Source: Arachnopeziza araneosa
Taxonomy: Eukaryota > Ascomycota > Leotiomycetes > Helotiales > Arachnopezizaceae
NCBI GenBank assembly: GCA_003988855.1
Contig: QYAI01000018.1
Coordinates: 124,001-188,000 of the forward strand
Direction: 5' to 3'
DNA: 64,000 nt
Shown: positions 11,539 through 23,511 of the stretch, in pieces
How the letters are laid out: every line of letters begins with the position of its first letter
How positions within the stretch are numbered: the first letter of the stretch is position 1
Translations under genes and position numbers: made by a program
Notes under the pieces: generated by a model
Told to the model about the DNA's origin: nothing
The model's database searches: none
What the model saw: the letters and a program-made list of their open reading frames with translations, nothing else

Positions 11539-14500
11539 TCAAAAATTAGTACCTTCCGTATAATCTGGGGATAAAGCTCTCACCCTCTCCAGATTATAAT
11601 CATACTTCTCCAGCGCCGCCAATGCATCTGTACGCTTATATCCCATCCCCGTAAGATTCTTCAAGATCGGATCATCGTGTACACCAGCTTCTGTCAAGGC
11701 TCTACCGATCTGTGGTCGTTCGGGTGGTGCAGCAGAGCCGGTGCCATTACTAGTTGGTTTAGCCAGGCCTTTCGTGAGCTCCGATGTAGGAGATAGATCT
11801 GGAGCAGGAGCTGATGAATCCAGACCGGCAAAGATTGCATCCCAATCATGATCATCGTTCACTGCCGGCGTTGTCGAATTGACCGCTTGATGAGTGGTTG
11901 AGATCGGTGATTGTGTAAAATCTCCGAAAGCGTTATTGCTGCTGCTACCAAAACCGTTGCTCTGTTGAGACGAATGTTCTTGCCCTTTAGAGGCTGGTGG
12001 GCTATCGAACATTGCGTTGAAATCATCTAAGCCTGATCGGTCAAGAACCGAGCTATTGGCGAATTCGTCGTCGGCATCTGCTTCCTTGGCGTCTTCGAGA
12101 CCATCGAAATCATCGAAATCATCATCAAATGGAATCTTAGCCGGAGGTGGAGGCTGTGTAGAAATTAGAGGAGCTCCAAAAGGAGTTTGTGCTGTGGCCG
12201 TTGAGTTTGTAGTCAGCTCTGGAGAGGCGGCTTTTGGAATCTCGCGAGACGGCAGAAGTCCGGAAAATTGTTGAACCTCTGAATGAGCCTGCTCGCTGGG
12301 CGAGACAACCTTGTCATACAGAGGTGGCGAGCTTTGTGCACCCGGTGTTGGCGGGTTAGGGACTAGGCTTCGTGCTGAAGACTGCTGAGCTACTGCAGGT
12401 CTTGCACCTAGCAAATCTTTCGTGGCAGCTTTTGGCGAAGTTGGGATTGGTGCATTTGAGCTTGCTTTTCTTGCATGACCAGGCGAAGCTGGAGCAAAGT
12501 CATCGTCGAAGCCTCCGCCTTCACTTCCAGTATCTGTATCCTCATCCTGATCCATCTCAGCAATGGGAGGAAATTCCTTGTTGAAGCCAGCGATGGTTGG
12601 TCCAACGGAACCAGAGGCAACAGATGAGCCGGTATTCGAACGCTCTTGTGTCTTAGCCGGAGCACCAAATCCAGCAAATGCTGCATCAAAATCATCTTTA
12701 GCAGTTCCTGTACGCTCGGGAGCTTTCATGGCAAATGGATCAGCCGCAGCCTGCTCACTCAAAGTACTTCCACCTGTAGGAGTTGCGATGATGTTTGAAT
12801 TCATCTCGCCCGGAAAAGCTCCAGGAATAGAATCCTTAGGTTCAGGAACGGATGGTGAAGCATTGGACTTGCGATCGAGACCAGGAGACACCGCTCTCAT
12901 GGTCTCTGATGGGCCAGCAACAGATGAGCCGGTCGGCGTGTTGCCAATATAGTTTGTGGGAGTGTCCGCTCCAGTAGAACCTTCACCCGATCTACTATTT
13001 GGCGCAGAAACTTGTCGGGAAGATGTAACAGGGTCTTCATGTGTCGAAAACGGCAAGAAACTTGAACTGATCTGTCTAGACTCTGGCGGTGGAGGCGGTA
13101 TGGTTGCCTGAGGAAGTTCTCTATTAGCAGTCGCTGGTGGTGAAGAAGAAGGTGTAGCAAAGCTACCGCCAGTTGTCTGTGAGCGAACAGGATGACTTGT
13201 GGCTGAGCTAATGGAAGGGGAGCGCGCACCAGTCTCCTTCCCAAAGTTGGAGGCAGCAGGTTCAGCCACAACAGCGGAACCATAAGCTGGGCCCCATACA
13301 TTTTCAAAGGATCTGCCGGATTGCTGCACAGGTGAAACCGCGAACGGAGAGTTTGGTATTTCAGAAGAGCTTCCATGGCGTCGGAAAAATGGGTTTGTAG
13401 CACTCTTGGTCGAAGGAGCTGGGCTGACCACAGGAGCTGGGCTCTGCACCTTAGCTGCAGCCGCGAGCGTCTCAGTGTCTTCCTTGATGCTTTTGTTCAA
13501 ATCCTCGGCTTCAGCTTTCATCTTTTCTCTCTCTGCTTCGTTTGTTGCAAGCTGCTTCTTGTTAATTGCAACAAGACCCTTCTGCTGGCGAGCGTCTGAC
13601 CTAAGCTTCTCTAATACTGGCTTTAGCTGAGATATTTCACCGTTGATAACACGCATTCGTTCCTTCAGATTGGTATTTTCCTGCTGGTCGGCCTGTAAAG
13701 CAGTAACGGTTTGACGATGCTGATTTTGAAGGTCTTGGTGTGTCCCCTCGAGGATTGCAAGATCAGTTTGCAGTTTCTTGGTTTCATTCCGCGAAGCTGC
13801 TAGACGCTCTTGTAAACTCTTGACATCCTTTACCTCCTGCTCATATAATGTGCGAAGCTGTGCTAGACGAGTCTCAAACTCACGTTTCTGAGCACTCGCT
13901 TGGGTCAACTCATTTTGGGAGTTTGATCTTTGCCCTTGTACCTCTTGCATCTGCTTGGTAAGAGATCCGACTTGGTTGGAAAGGTTGGCCAATTCAGTGG
14001 TTTCATTGGTCAGCCGTTTGCTAATCTCTGGGTCATTGTCGCCCAGGAGATCTTCAGTGGCGGATATTTGTGGCTGAAAGCCTCTCTGTGCTGTTGGTCC
14101 AGAGTTATTAGAGCCCCCAGTAGCCTGCTGTGTCAGAGACTGTCCGAAAGAAGAAGAGGGTGCGAAAGGCTTGAAAAGTGCGGAGTGTTGTGGGGAGATT
14201 TTAGAGGGTGAGCTTGGCGCGTTTCCAAAAGGATCATTAGTAGCCCCAAAGGACGTAGAACCTCCTGTAGATTGCGGAATCTGTTCTGCAGGTGAGGCTG
14301 GTGAAGAAAGAGCATCAAGACCAAAAAGATCGTCTGCGGCAGATTTTTGCAAGATCGGAGCTGGTTCAGGAAAGGCCGGGGTAGTAGGTACGGCAGCTGG
14401 CCTTGTTTGAAGACGCATACTTGGAGGAATCAAATTTGGTGGTAACGAGGCAGGAAGAGAATCTCGCCCATCCCGTTTACCTCTCTGCTGTCGGATCAGG

Positions 14501-15795
14501 TACATCGCAACGGCGAATTCATCTCTTGACAGACGACCCGCAGAGTTGATATCTGATAAATCCCATATTTGTGCTAGAGCTTCTTCCGGAAGTTTGGATT
14601 CGCTAAAAAATGGAACAGCCTCATCGCCTGTGATGAATCCTCTATTACCTCGATCAAGTCCAATGTATATGTTATCGAACTTTGCCTTGTCAGCCGGAGA
14701 AATAGCCCAGTCATTACTTGGACCTGTGACTTGGGGATACTGCTGAGGTGGAGGCACAAAAGCTGGTCGGCCGAGAGGACTACTAGTTCTGGCTGATCCA
14801 GTACCGCTGAATTGTCTCGGAATTGCTGAAATGGCTGGGGCTCCTGTGGTTTGCCGACTTGGTGGTCTGCGAGCAGCAGCTTCATACAATCCAGCGGGTA
14901 ATAAGGTAGGCAGAGCACGAAGTTGACCAGTTTTGAAAGAAGCTAGTAAATGCATGGCTAGCACAAACTCTGTCGCCTGGAGCGAGCCCTTTTGCTCTGT
15001 ATCCGCAAGATTCCATATTCTGCCCAATATCTCATTTGGTAATCCTGCACGCTCAAATATCTGCTTCGCTTGGTCTCCAGGAAGAACGCCGTTCTGCGCT
15101 CCAGACTTCTCAAAGAGGGCAGCATATTGGCCTGCTTTCTCCAGCGTCAATGGGGGAACCCGTATAGGACCGGAACCACTTGTTTGTGCTTGTAACGAAG
15201 GCGGAGGTCCTGGAGGTGGCTGTATCGTAGGGCTCATGCCCGGAGCAGATCCGCCATCAAACTTTGGAAGAGGACCTGGTCTTAATGCCAACTCAGGAGT
15301 TGGTTCTCGACCGGCTTGGTAATGCCCGATCAGACGTAATACAATCCCAAAGCCGGCTGGTGTTAGGAGACCACGGTTCTCTTTATCTGCGATTTGCCAT
15401 ATCTATGTAGCAGGACTCGGTCAGCATAGCTTCACCAAAATGCTGATGTTAAGAGTGCTTGCGACGTCAACATAAAGATGTACGCACCTCTCCTAGAACT
15501 CGCGGTTCGAGTCTTGTCTTCTCAAAGAATTTGACCGCTACCTCTCCCGTAACTACGCCAATATTTTCTGAATCTGCCTGTCGAAATAACTGACCGAACA
15601 CGCGCTTCTCCTCAGGCGTTAGATTCAGGCTAGGCGCCGCTGGACAACGTCAGTCTTTGAAATGCAAGCCATCGCCTTGTTGCGCAATTATGCTATCCAC
15701 AGAGCATCTTATGCAGCTCAATAACAGACAGCCCAAGCAATTACCTGGCTGATCAAACACAGAGCAGAGAGACACTTACTTGGATCTTCGGCCAT
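11539..15795 (-). CDS. EDE1: EH-domain endocytic scaffold, Ede1/Eps15-like, with C-terminal UBA
   Basis: An early endocytic adaptor that initiates clathrin/actin patches at the plasma membrane. Three exons: 15795-15780 (16 nt, MAEDP), 15639-15488 and 15402-11539, giving 1,343 residues. Three EH domains lie near residues 10-105, 140-210 and 287-360; each carries the EF-hand-like IW.L(A/S)D pattern that binds NPF motifs. A proline-rich segment follows, then a long coiled coil at about 520-710, an S/T/P-rich acidic region, and a UBA domain at about 1300-1340 (ILKNLTGMGYKRTDALAALE) for ubiquitin. The architecture matches Ede1 exactly. The real start requires two small 5' exons; the long final exon alone lacks half of EH1. 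Confidence 0.95.
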
Positions 15796-16510
15796 TTCGA
15801 AGTTCCCTTCGTAGCTTGTAGTGAATCCTGTGGCTGGTAGTCAACAGACAACCGCGGCCAAACCGAATGACAATATGTCTGTCCAAAGACTAGACTGATG
15901 ACGAGCAGGAGACTCCTTGGATTTGAGAACAATGAAGTCGCGGATGGAGAAGGTAGCTTTGATGGTAAATGGGGAAGAGCAAGGATGCTACCAGAGCTCC
16001 CTCCTCGAAGGACGGAACTAAGCGAAAGCAAATCCGCTCCGGCCGGTGCGTCGAATTTTGTGATTCGCGGAAGGCGGAAAGGCGACATGAGAGTCGAACG
16101 AATGAACACTTGGTCTCACCCTCAATTGACCCCCAAGCTCTACCATTTCGGCCCAACTTGCATCAAAGTGCTGCAGAAACGCGCAGGTCATGCGGAGTAC
16201 AAACCGCCTAGAATTGGTTCATTGGAGTTTGCAAGCACGTTAAAGGTCACAATGCGTTACACAGTGCTTACTATCGACAGGTGATTTGCTATGGCAGTCT
16301 GAATTAAAAAGATTCCCTCAATCGTGTTCTGATTGAAGGAATGCCTTTACAAAGGACCCAGTCAAAGGAAAGAAGCAATCCCCTCAACCCCACGCTAAGC
16401 ATGATGAGCTCCTGGACAATTTCTGGACGCAGCATCAAGTATCAAATCTAGCCCTCCAGATATGTAATCATCCCACAAGAGATAAACATACACTTCAGCC
16501 AAGCAATGAT
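15796..16510. promoter_or_regulatory. EDE1 promoter and tubulin 3' region
   Basis: Lies between two minus-strand genes. Overlapping open frames on both strands around 15,890-16,284 show no family resemblance and are probably chance. No motif could be assigned. Confidence 0.4.
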
Positions 16511-18260
16511 CTAGTACTCAGCCTCGGCACCTTCTTCACCCTCAATAGAATCTGTAGCAACTTCCTCGTAGTCACGCTCTAGAGCAGCAAGATCCTCGCG
16601 GGCCTCAGAGAACTCTCCTTCCTCCATACCCTCACCAACGTACCAATGAACAAAGGCACGCTTAGAATACATAAGGTCAAACTTGTGAGACAGAGCAGAC
16701 CAAGCCTCAGCGATGGCGGTGGTGTTGGAGAGCATGCAGCTGTTCACAGATTAGCATTAGAAATAGAAACCACTCTTTTCGGCTTACACAGCACGGTTGA
16801 CCTTGGCAAGGTCGCCATTGGGAACAGTTTGAGGTGGTTGGAAGCAGATACCAATCTTGAAACCAGTGGGGCACCAGTCAACGAATTGAATAGTACGCTT
16901 AGTCTTCAAAGTAGCAACAGCTTGATGAACGTCCTTAGGAACAACATCACCACGATACAACAAGCAAGTTGCCATGTACTTTCCGTTGCGAGGGTCACAC
17001 TTAACCATCTGGTTGTTAGGCTCGAAGCAAGACATTGAGATCTCCTGGACGGAATTGGCCTCATGAGAAGCTTTGGCCGCAGAAACGACTGGGGCATAAG
17101 CAACGAGAGGGAAGTGGATACGTGGGTAAGGAACCAAGTTGGTCTGGAATTCGTTGAGATCAACATTGAGCGAGCCATCAAACCGGAGAGATGCGGTAAT
17201 GGAGGACACGACTGTTACTTATTAGCACGAGGTTAGAATTTTGATAATTTGCTAGTTACCTTGAGCAATCAAACGGTTTAAGTTGACGTAGTTAGGACGC
17301 TCGAGACCAAGGTTTCTTCGGCAGATATCGTAGATAGCTTCGTTATCGACCATGAAGGAGCAGTCAGAGTGCTCGAGGGTGGTATGAGTGGTGAGAATGG
17401 AGTTGTATGGCTCGACTACGGAAGTGGCGGTTTGAGGTGCTGGGTACACACAGAATTCCAACTTGACCTTCTTGCCGAAATCAACAGACAATCGCTCCAT
17501 CAGGAGAGCACCGAATCCGGAACCAGTTCCACCACCGAAAGAGTGGAAGACCAAGAAGCCCTGCAGACCAGAGCAGTTATCGGCAACACGGCGAACCTTA
17601 TCCAAGACTTGATCAATCAACTCCTTGCCAACTGTGTAGTGACCGCGAGCATAGTTGTTGGAAGCATCCTCCTTGCCAGTGATCATTTGTTCAGGGTGGA
17701 ACAATGAGCGGTAAGTACCGGTGCGGACCTCATCGACGACGTTGGGCTCAAGATCGCAGTAGATTGTTCGGGGAACATATTTGCCCTGTCCTGTATCGCA
17801 AAGACGCGTCAGAAATTTGCTAATCAGGTACGCTGTCGTTATGCTTACCAGTCTCAGAAAAGAAAGTGCTGAAACCTTGATCAGGGTCGGCAGCCTTGCG
17901 CTCCTCAGTCAAGTATCCATCGGGCTATTGAAAGATAACACATTAGTCTAGGCTTCCGACATCCGTGGTCATTGAAATAGAAGACTAGCATACCTGAATG
18001 CCATGTTCGAGGCAGTAAAGCTGTTGTGAAAATCATTAGTCACACCATATCAATAATCAACAAAGGCCGTGATGGTCACGGCCAAAGTCCTCGACATTTG
18101 TCAAAGCTTACCTCCCAGCAAGAGTTTGCAATTTGGCAACCGGCCTGGCCGACTTTGTAAAGTACGTATGTCAGTATAAAGATTTGTTGAGAGCGCGGAA
18201 TAGGAGCGGTGTGAGGCGCGTCGGGGGGTAGCTACCGTTGATACTAATAACTTCTCTCAT
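16511..18260 (-). CDS. TUB1: Alpha-tubulin
   Basis: Structural subunit of microtubules. Seven exons: 18260-18236, 18152-18112, 18020-17994, 17924-17849, 17790-17260, 17211-16788 and 16739-16511, giving exactly 450 residues, the usual length. It begins MREVISINVGQAGCQIAN. The nucleotide-binding GGGTGSG loop, the alpha-specific start and the C-terminal acidic tail ending in EAEY (a detyrosinable tyrosine) are all present. The first introns are tightly packed, with exons of 25, 41 and 27 nt at the 5' end, as is common in ascomycete tubulin genes. The longest Met-initiated piece starts in the middle of exon 5, so the exon joins matter. Identity is certain. Confidence 0.99.
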
Positions 18261-18575
18261 GTTTGTTAGTAGTCTTGATGATGGTTTAGACAGTAGTTGC
18301 AGGTATCACAGCAAGAGTTGCTTGTGAAGTCGTGAAGAGTTCTCGAGGGTGTGGTGGGGAAGGGAGGATGGAGGTGCAGGGGAAATTGAAGGTTCGCTTC
18401 TTGATTGCATAGAAAAGATAAACAAAAGCCACTGCTAGGATGGGTAGGCGCGTTCATGGCTCACGGCGCTTTACTGCTTTAGGAAACAGACCAAGCTCTT
18501 ATGTCCGCCGTGTCCATGTTGCATCGCTGTGTTCTCTCGCAAAGTAAATCAAGACTCTCCTCAAATCGGCCTAAG
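18261..18575. promoter_or_regulatory. Divergent promoter between alpha-tubulin and the PGA1-like gene
   Basis: About 315 bases between divergent starts, so elements are probably shared. An in-frame ATG at 18501 lies inside it and could extend the PGA1-like protein by 25 residues. Confidence 0.45.
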
Positions 18576-19342
18576 ATGATTTTACCAATTGCTTCATTGT
18601 TGCTGCATATTGTTTTTGTATTAGCAAACACAGAAAAAGTCATATTTCTCGGTCCTAGCAGTGTCCAAGTCCCTGCTGAACATCCAGCTTTGGAAGCCTT
18701 GCACCTTGAAGCTCTGTCCCCTCAAAAATGGTCCTTGCGAACACACATTCAAGCTGAATTTCCCACCAACTTCTCTGTACATGGCTACCCATCTTGGTAT
18801 CTGCTTCACAATTTATACGAAGGACAGCGATATGAAGTTAGGATTTGCTGGGCTGCTATTGTACTATGGTGTATTCTATGGTGTGATATAAAGCTAATGA
18901 GAAATAGCAACCTACTTCCTTCCGCCTCGAGGCCTATGAGCTATCTACAGTATTCGCAACACCAGAATTGATAAAATCGCTCGCACAATATTCTGAGACC
19001 AGACAGCCTGAAGTAGAAGATCCAGAACCTAGTGTTGTTAGCAGATTATCCTCGAATCAATTACCAGGGCAGGCTTCTTCAACTTTATTTCTCCAAATTT
19101 TCGCTGCAGCAGACTACTATACTATGAATTCAACTCTGATGGAACATGTTCCGTTAGTCTATGTCGACATTATCCTCGACCCATACTTGTTGAATGTCTT
19201 TCCTCGCTCCTTGGTTCCAACAGCAGCATATATAATCATCCTCGCATTCGGTGGATGGCATTTGGCAAAGTATATCAGCAAACAATTTCTCGCAATTTCT
19301 CAGCTTGACATGGAAAGAGAGAAGAGAAAGAAGCAAAAATGA
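18576..19342 (+). CDS. PGA1: PGA1-like GPI-mannosyltransferase II co-activator
   Basis: An ER membrane protein predicted to pair with the second GPI mannosyltransferase (Gpi18) in GPI-anchor synthesis. Two exons: 18576-18860 and 18908-19342. The intron has GTACTA...ATAG ends. I chose the ATG at 18576 because it immediately gives a signal peptide (MILPIASLLLHIVFVLA). The luminal part carries NTEKVIFLGP, EGQRYEVRICWAA and a QPTSFRL segment, and the C-terminus has a membrane helix (AAYIIILAFGGWHLAKYI) followed by a basic KRKKQK-type ER-retention-like tail. The first two blocks match the fungal Pga1 family as I know it. An earlier in-frame ATG at 18501 is possible. Confidence 0.85.
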
Positions 19343-19466
19343 AATATGTCCATTATGACTACAAAGCATGCAATTTTACTGCAACTGCTGGATATCGTTC
19401 TATTTAAAGGATTTTCTGCAAATTACAAATCAACAATTACCGCCCAAAGCCATCATTGCAATCCAA

Positions 19467-21021
19467 TTACCATCGGCCTTGGCCGCCATATCCTCCGGGA
19501 GCTTGACCATAGGGGGGCTGAGAGTTGTTTGGACGAGTGCCCATAGGAGGTGGTGGACCAGCCGGTGGCCCAGAATTGCCATAAAGACCGCCAGAGTGTT
19601 CTGCGTTCTGCAGACCCTGGAAGTGTTGGTGTTGTGGCTGCGGAATATTTCCCGGCTGTGATCCACCCCATCCTGGTGGAGCCCCTTGGGGAAGTGCATG
19701 TGGCTGCCCCGATTGTTGATAACCTCCTGGGGATTGATATTGCTGGGATGGAGGTGGTACAGTACCGTGCCCACCAAATGTCGTCTGATGCTGGACACCG
19801 CCAAATGGTGGTTCTTGTGGCGGACCAGAGCCATACTGCTGAGAATTTGGTGGAGCTCCGTAAGGAAGATTTGGTTGGTTGCTTGGTGTGCCATATGATT
19901 GTGGTGGGTTAGGTGGTGCACCGTATGGTTGTTGAGGTGGTGCACCATAAGGCTGCTGGGGCGCTCCATAAGAGTTGGGAGGCTGCGGTGAATTATATGA
20001 CTGAGCCGCTTGGTTCTGGGAATACGATTGCTGACCGTGCTGAGATGTTGGACTGTATGGAGTGTTCGCACCTCCACTAGGTTGATACGAAGTTGGGGGA
20101 GCTGTCCCTGTATAACCGCTCTGTGAGCTTCCTTGCTGGGAGTAGCCATAACCATTACTCGCCTACAAAAAATTAGTCAATTTCTTGGTAGTAATACTCA
20201 ATTCAAAGCCAGCATACCGATTGCGATTGATGACTTCCAAAGATACCGCCTAAGAAACCTCCTTGACTCTGGTGAGACTGTGCTCCAGAGTAGTTTGGCG
20301 GCTCAGGTTTCTGTCCAGTTTGCATGAAACTTGACATCAAAGCTCCCGTAAGACCTGACGCAGCACTATTACTGCTATTGTTGTGATTGCTGTTCTGATT
20401 CGAACCACCTCCAAGAAACTGCCCGGCCAGCGCACCCAATCCACCACCACTGCTACTATTATTCCCATGATTTGAGCCACCTAGAAATTGCCCTGCAAGC
20501 GCACCTAGTGGTCCCCCACCACCGCTGCTACCAGAACTCTTTCCTGCCAGTAGCTGATTTAAAGCAAATTGCTGCATCCCTCATTAGCCCCATACTCTCT
20601 CTGCGAGCAAGAAACTCACCCCGATATTCCCACTCAGACTCCGATCTCCATCCAAGCCTCTCTGGCCAGTGTGAGGCTCCAGTGTCCCATCAGGATGCCG
20701 AATACTCTGACTCCCATCAGGATTTGTCACGACATCCAGATCTTGCGGGGTCCCATATGGATGATCCAACCCGCCCTGCGGAGTTGCCTGCGGCGTTGGT
20801 CCCGTGGGCGCGGGTTGCGTAGGTGTTTCCCACTGCGAGGTGCCGGTCGAGAGCTGCACATAATAATATTTCCTCGAATGGCCATCCCATTGCGCGATCC
20901 ACCCGCTCGGGATGTTTGGAGGGGGCGCGTAGGAAGGGCCTTCCTGGCCAGGACTATGCGTGCGTTATTAGCTTTGATCTCAGGTAGTTGGAAGTATTTC
21001 TCACGTCGCAGGTTTACTCAT
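19467..21021 (-). CDS. WW-domain protein with Q/G/P-rich low-complexity tail
   Basis: Four exons: 21021-21005 (MSKPA...), 20953-20620, 20571-20218 and 20162-19467, giving 466 residues. The N-terminal WW domain reads GWIAQWDGHSRKYYYV with a QWETP end and should bind proline-rich ligands. It is followed by two LGALAGQFLGG blocks rich in G, S and N, then a 230-residue tail of PYGAPP/QQPYGAPP-like repeats. The last exon has no ATG in its true frame, so it is easy to miss. The stop is TAA at 19467-19469. Similar WW plus Gly/Pro-rich proteins exist widely in ascomycetes without an agreed function. A role in RNA granules or membrane-proximal scaffolding is speculation. Confidence 0.85.
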
Positions 21022-21447
21022 GATGGTTGTGTTGGCGCTCAGAAATTGTTGTCAAAGGGAGAGGGTCTTTAAAGGTTGCGAATGTTGATAGGGGGCTGTG
21101 CTTCGAGAACTTCGCCCAACCTGCCTTCTGGTCATCAGCTATCAGCCACACCTGAGGCTGAGTCTTCCATTACTTTCAGCTACTCTTGATGCTTGCTGTT
21201 TACTTGTTTTGGTTACCAGATTGTGAGACTCGTTATGGCGTTTCCGAGAAGTAGGTACTTTTCCATGTTCTCTATTGACCCCGCCACCTCAAGTGAGGTC
21301 TGAGATAGCCCCGCAATCACGCAGAATGACCTCAGCTTGGAAATTTTGACGTCTACTATACAGAGAGTGGCTATTCTTACACCCATATCGTTGAAATTCT
21401 GCTGTCTCTTCTTCATTTTACTTTTGACCTGTTTATTTTTGTACAAA
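21022..21447. promoter_or_regulatory. Divergent promoter between the WW-domain gene and the GST gene
   Basis: Contains the 5' ends of both genes. A hydrophobic in-frame stretch precedes the GST start but has no ATG. Confidence 0.45.
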
Positions 21448-22294
21448 ATGGCTAGTTCCCATCCAGATTCCAACCTCTTCCCCCATGCCACTGGTGCAGC
21501 CGCAAAGATGGTTGCGGCCCATTTAGCAGACCAACCTCTGAAACTCTATTCTGGATGGGCATGTCCCTCTCATTTGGAATTTATTTTTAGCTTTCTAACA
21601 GACTCAGTTCTGTCCATTTGTCCAACGAGCTCTTCTTGTACTCCTCGAGAAGAACATTCCCTTCCAATACATCGAAGTAAACCCCTACCACAAGCCAGCT
21701 TCACTGCTTGAACTTAATCCCCGTGGTCTTGTTCCAACCCTCCAATATGACTCCAAACCCCTTTATGAAAGCACCGTCATCTGCGAATTTCTCGAAGACG
21801 CTTATCCTTACGCAACTCCTCACCTCCTGCCTTCAGAGCCATACGTTAGGGCTCGAGCACGGATATGGATAGATTTCGTAACTAGCCGAGTCATACCAAC
21901 GTTCCATCGATTCTTGCAATTCCAAGGTGCGGAAGAAGGACTGACAAAAGCGAGAAGTGAGTTTTTAGGAAAGCTGAAAGAGTTTACGGAAGCGATGGAT
22001 AAGAAGGGGCCGTATTTCTTAGGTGAGCAATTAAGCTTGGTTGATCTGATATTGGCACCATGGGCCGTGAGATTGTGGGTGTTTGATCACTTTAAGGGGG
22101 GGTTAGGGATAGGGGAGAATGAGGATTGGGAGAGGAGGTGGGTGAAATGGCTGAGTGCTGTGGAGAAGAGGGAAAGTGTGATTAATACTACCAGCGAGCG
22201 GGAGCATTATCTGCCTATTTATAAGAGGTATGCAGATGACATAGCTCAGAGTGAGCTTGCGAAGGCGACAAGAGAGGGAAAGGGAGTCCCTTGA
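21448..22294 (+). CDS. Omega-type glutathione S-transferase
   Basis: Two exons: 21448-21558 and 21608-22294, giving 265 residues. The intron 21559-21607 starts GC (GCATGT) and ends CAG. This join is needed to read SGWFCPFVQRALLVLLEKN, the omega-GST active-site segment with catalytic Cys39. The GST N-domain then shows YHKPASLLELNPRGLVPTL and YESTVICEFLEDAYP (the cis-Pro and glutathione-binding Ser/Glu-Ser region). The C-domain holds PYFLGEQLSLVDLILAPWA. Members have thioltransferase and dehydroascorbate-reductase-type activity and act in oxidative stress or glutathionyl-aromatic metabolism; the actual substrate is not visible from sequence. A GT-AG intron with the same reading does not exist here. 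Confidence 0.92.
21559..21607 (+). other. GC-AG intron in the GST gene
   Basis: A 49-nt intron with GC donor (GCATGT), a TTTCTAAC branch-like site and CAG acceptor. Only this join restores the conserved WFCP active site in phase 0. See the finding. Confidence 0.75.
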
Positions 22295-22666
22295 AGGCGT
22301 ATAGGGTAAACTAAGTGTGAGGCTACGCTCGACTCAAGAGCCTCCGTTGTCTTACAGATTGTAAAATTCTTACAATGAAATGCTATACTATGTACTTAAT
22401 AATCACCATTTGGACGATCGAGCCAGATAGAACCATGGGCCAAGTCTTTTCTTATTCTGCTCCCTCTTAAGAAACGCTAAGGGTGTGTCCTTCTATAAAA
22501 TTGAGTGTATGTGTAAACTGTGCAAAGATTCTAAAGCACAATCAAAGCCTTTTTAAGCTTCAGAATAACACATGCGTCAAACTCCGTTTCATTACTCGTT
22601 CCAAGAAAGATAAAACCGAATATAAAACCGAATCCAAACTCAGGAAACAATACTTCAGCCACAATA
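22295..22666. other. Convergent 3' intergenic stretch
   Basis: Holds the 3' ends of the GST and PEBP genes, which converge. AT-rich; no gene is visible. Confidence 0.5.
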
Positions 22667-23511
22667 TCACCACAGCAGCGAAGAACTTTTCTTCTGCTTT
22701 TTGTTCTTCTCAATGAACCAGTTAGCACCAATGACTTCTAAGCTCTCGTTCTTAGCCCAGTCTCTCACTCCATGCCTCTGAGCTCCGCTTCCCCAGTGCT
22801 GTCTTTCTGTTGGGGCTGTAAGGTTTGAGTTATCGCCTTCTAGCAAGAGAAAGACATAACGATGATAACCAGTTTTTGGTGGCGGTCCAGGTGGTTTGTC
22901 TGTAGTGATTAGTATGAAATGAGAAGGTAAATATAGAGCGGTGTACATTCAACAAGCTCTTTCTCAAGCGAGGCGCCGACGAGCTCGAACTCCATTCCTG
23001 AAGTTGTTGATTTGCTAGCACCAACAACTGCAATCCACTGAGAGATATTAATTCAATATTCAACTAAGGCTCGAAGACTAACATGGCACATTTCAGACCA
23101 TTTTGGATCATCTCTTGATGGTGCATCTGGATCCGTAAGAGCTATCGTAAGACCTGGCGTACTGACAATATTTGGGCAGACAATTTTCAGTGATGGCTTC
23201 TCCTTAGTCTTAGATTGTTTGAAGCTGTTCCCTAGAGACACGAGCCCTTTCTTGCCGTAGACAGGAGCAACGAAGCATTTGGGTGTGAAAGCGTCCACTA
23301 CCTCAGTTATGATACTTGCTTCTGATAACCTATACAATGTGAGGATGGCTTAGAACTTTATTAGAGAGTCAATTTACTTGTCCCTGATAGTATCAAATGC
23401 ATCTTTAGTCTCGGTGATTACTTTTTGAGTTTGAGTCCTTTGCGTAGGGGTGCTAGCACAATGTGCTACTAGCAACACGACTGAAAGGCATAAAATCTTC
23501 ATCTTAGACAT
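22667..23511 (-). CDS. Phosphatidylethanolamine-binding protein with signal peptide
   Basis: PEBP/TFS1 family, a phospholipid-binding fold also found as a carboxypeptidase Y inhibitor in yeast. Four exons: 23511-23378, 23329-23083, 23037-22947 and 22899-22667, giving 234 residues. The family ligand-site motifs are clear: LTDPDAPSRDDPKWSEMCHW (residues about 103-122, the DPDxP motif and the conserved His) and GYHRYVFLLLE (the GxHR motif). The N-terminus MSKMKILCLSVVLLVAHC looks like a signal peptide, suggesting secretion. The tail is Lys/Ser-rich and ends in SSSLLW. A second Met three codons downstream is a possible start. Identification is secure; biological role is unknown. Confidence 0.93.

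Noticed and set aside
19430..20155. 241-codon frame in the last exon of the WW-domain gene
   Set aside because: It is a frame of the His/Asn-rich shadow type; the correct frame reads PYGAPP repeats and has no internal ATG.
21337..21447. Hydrophobic in-frame N-terminal extension of the GST (possible membrane anchor)
   Set aside because: The extension begins with TTG, not ATG, and no upstream splice into it is evident.
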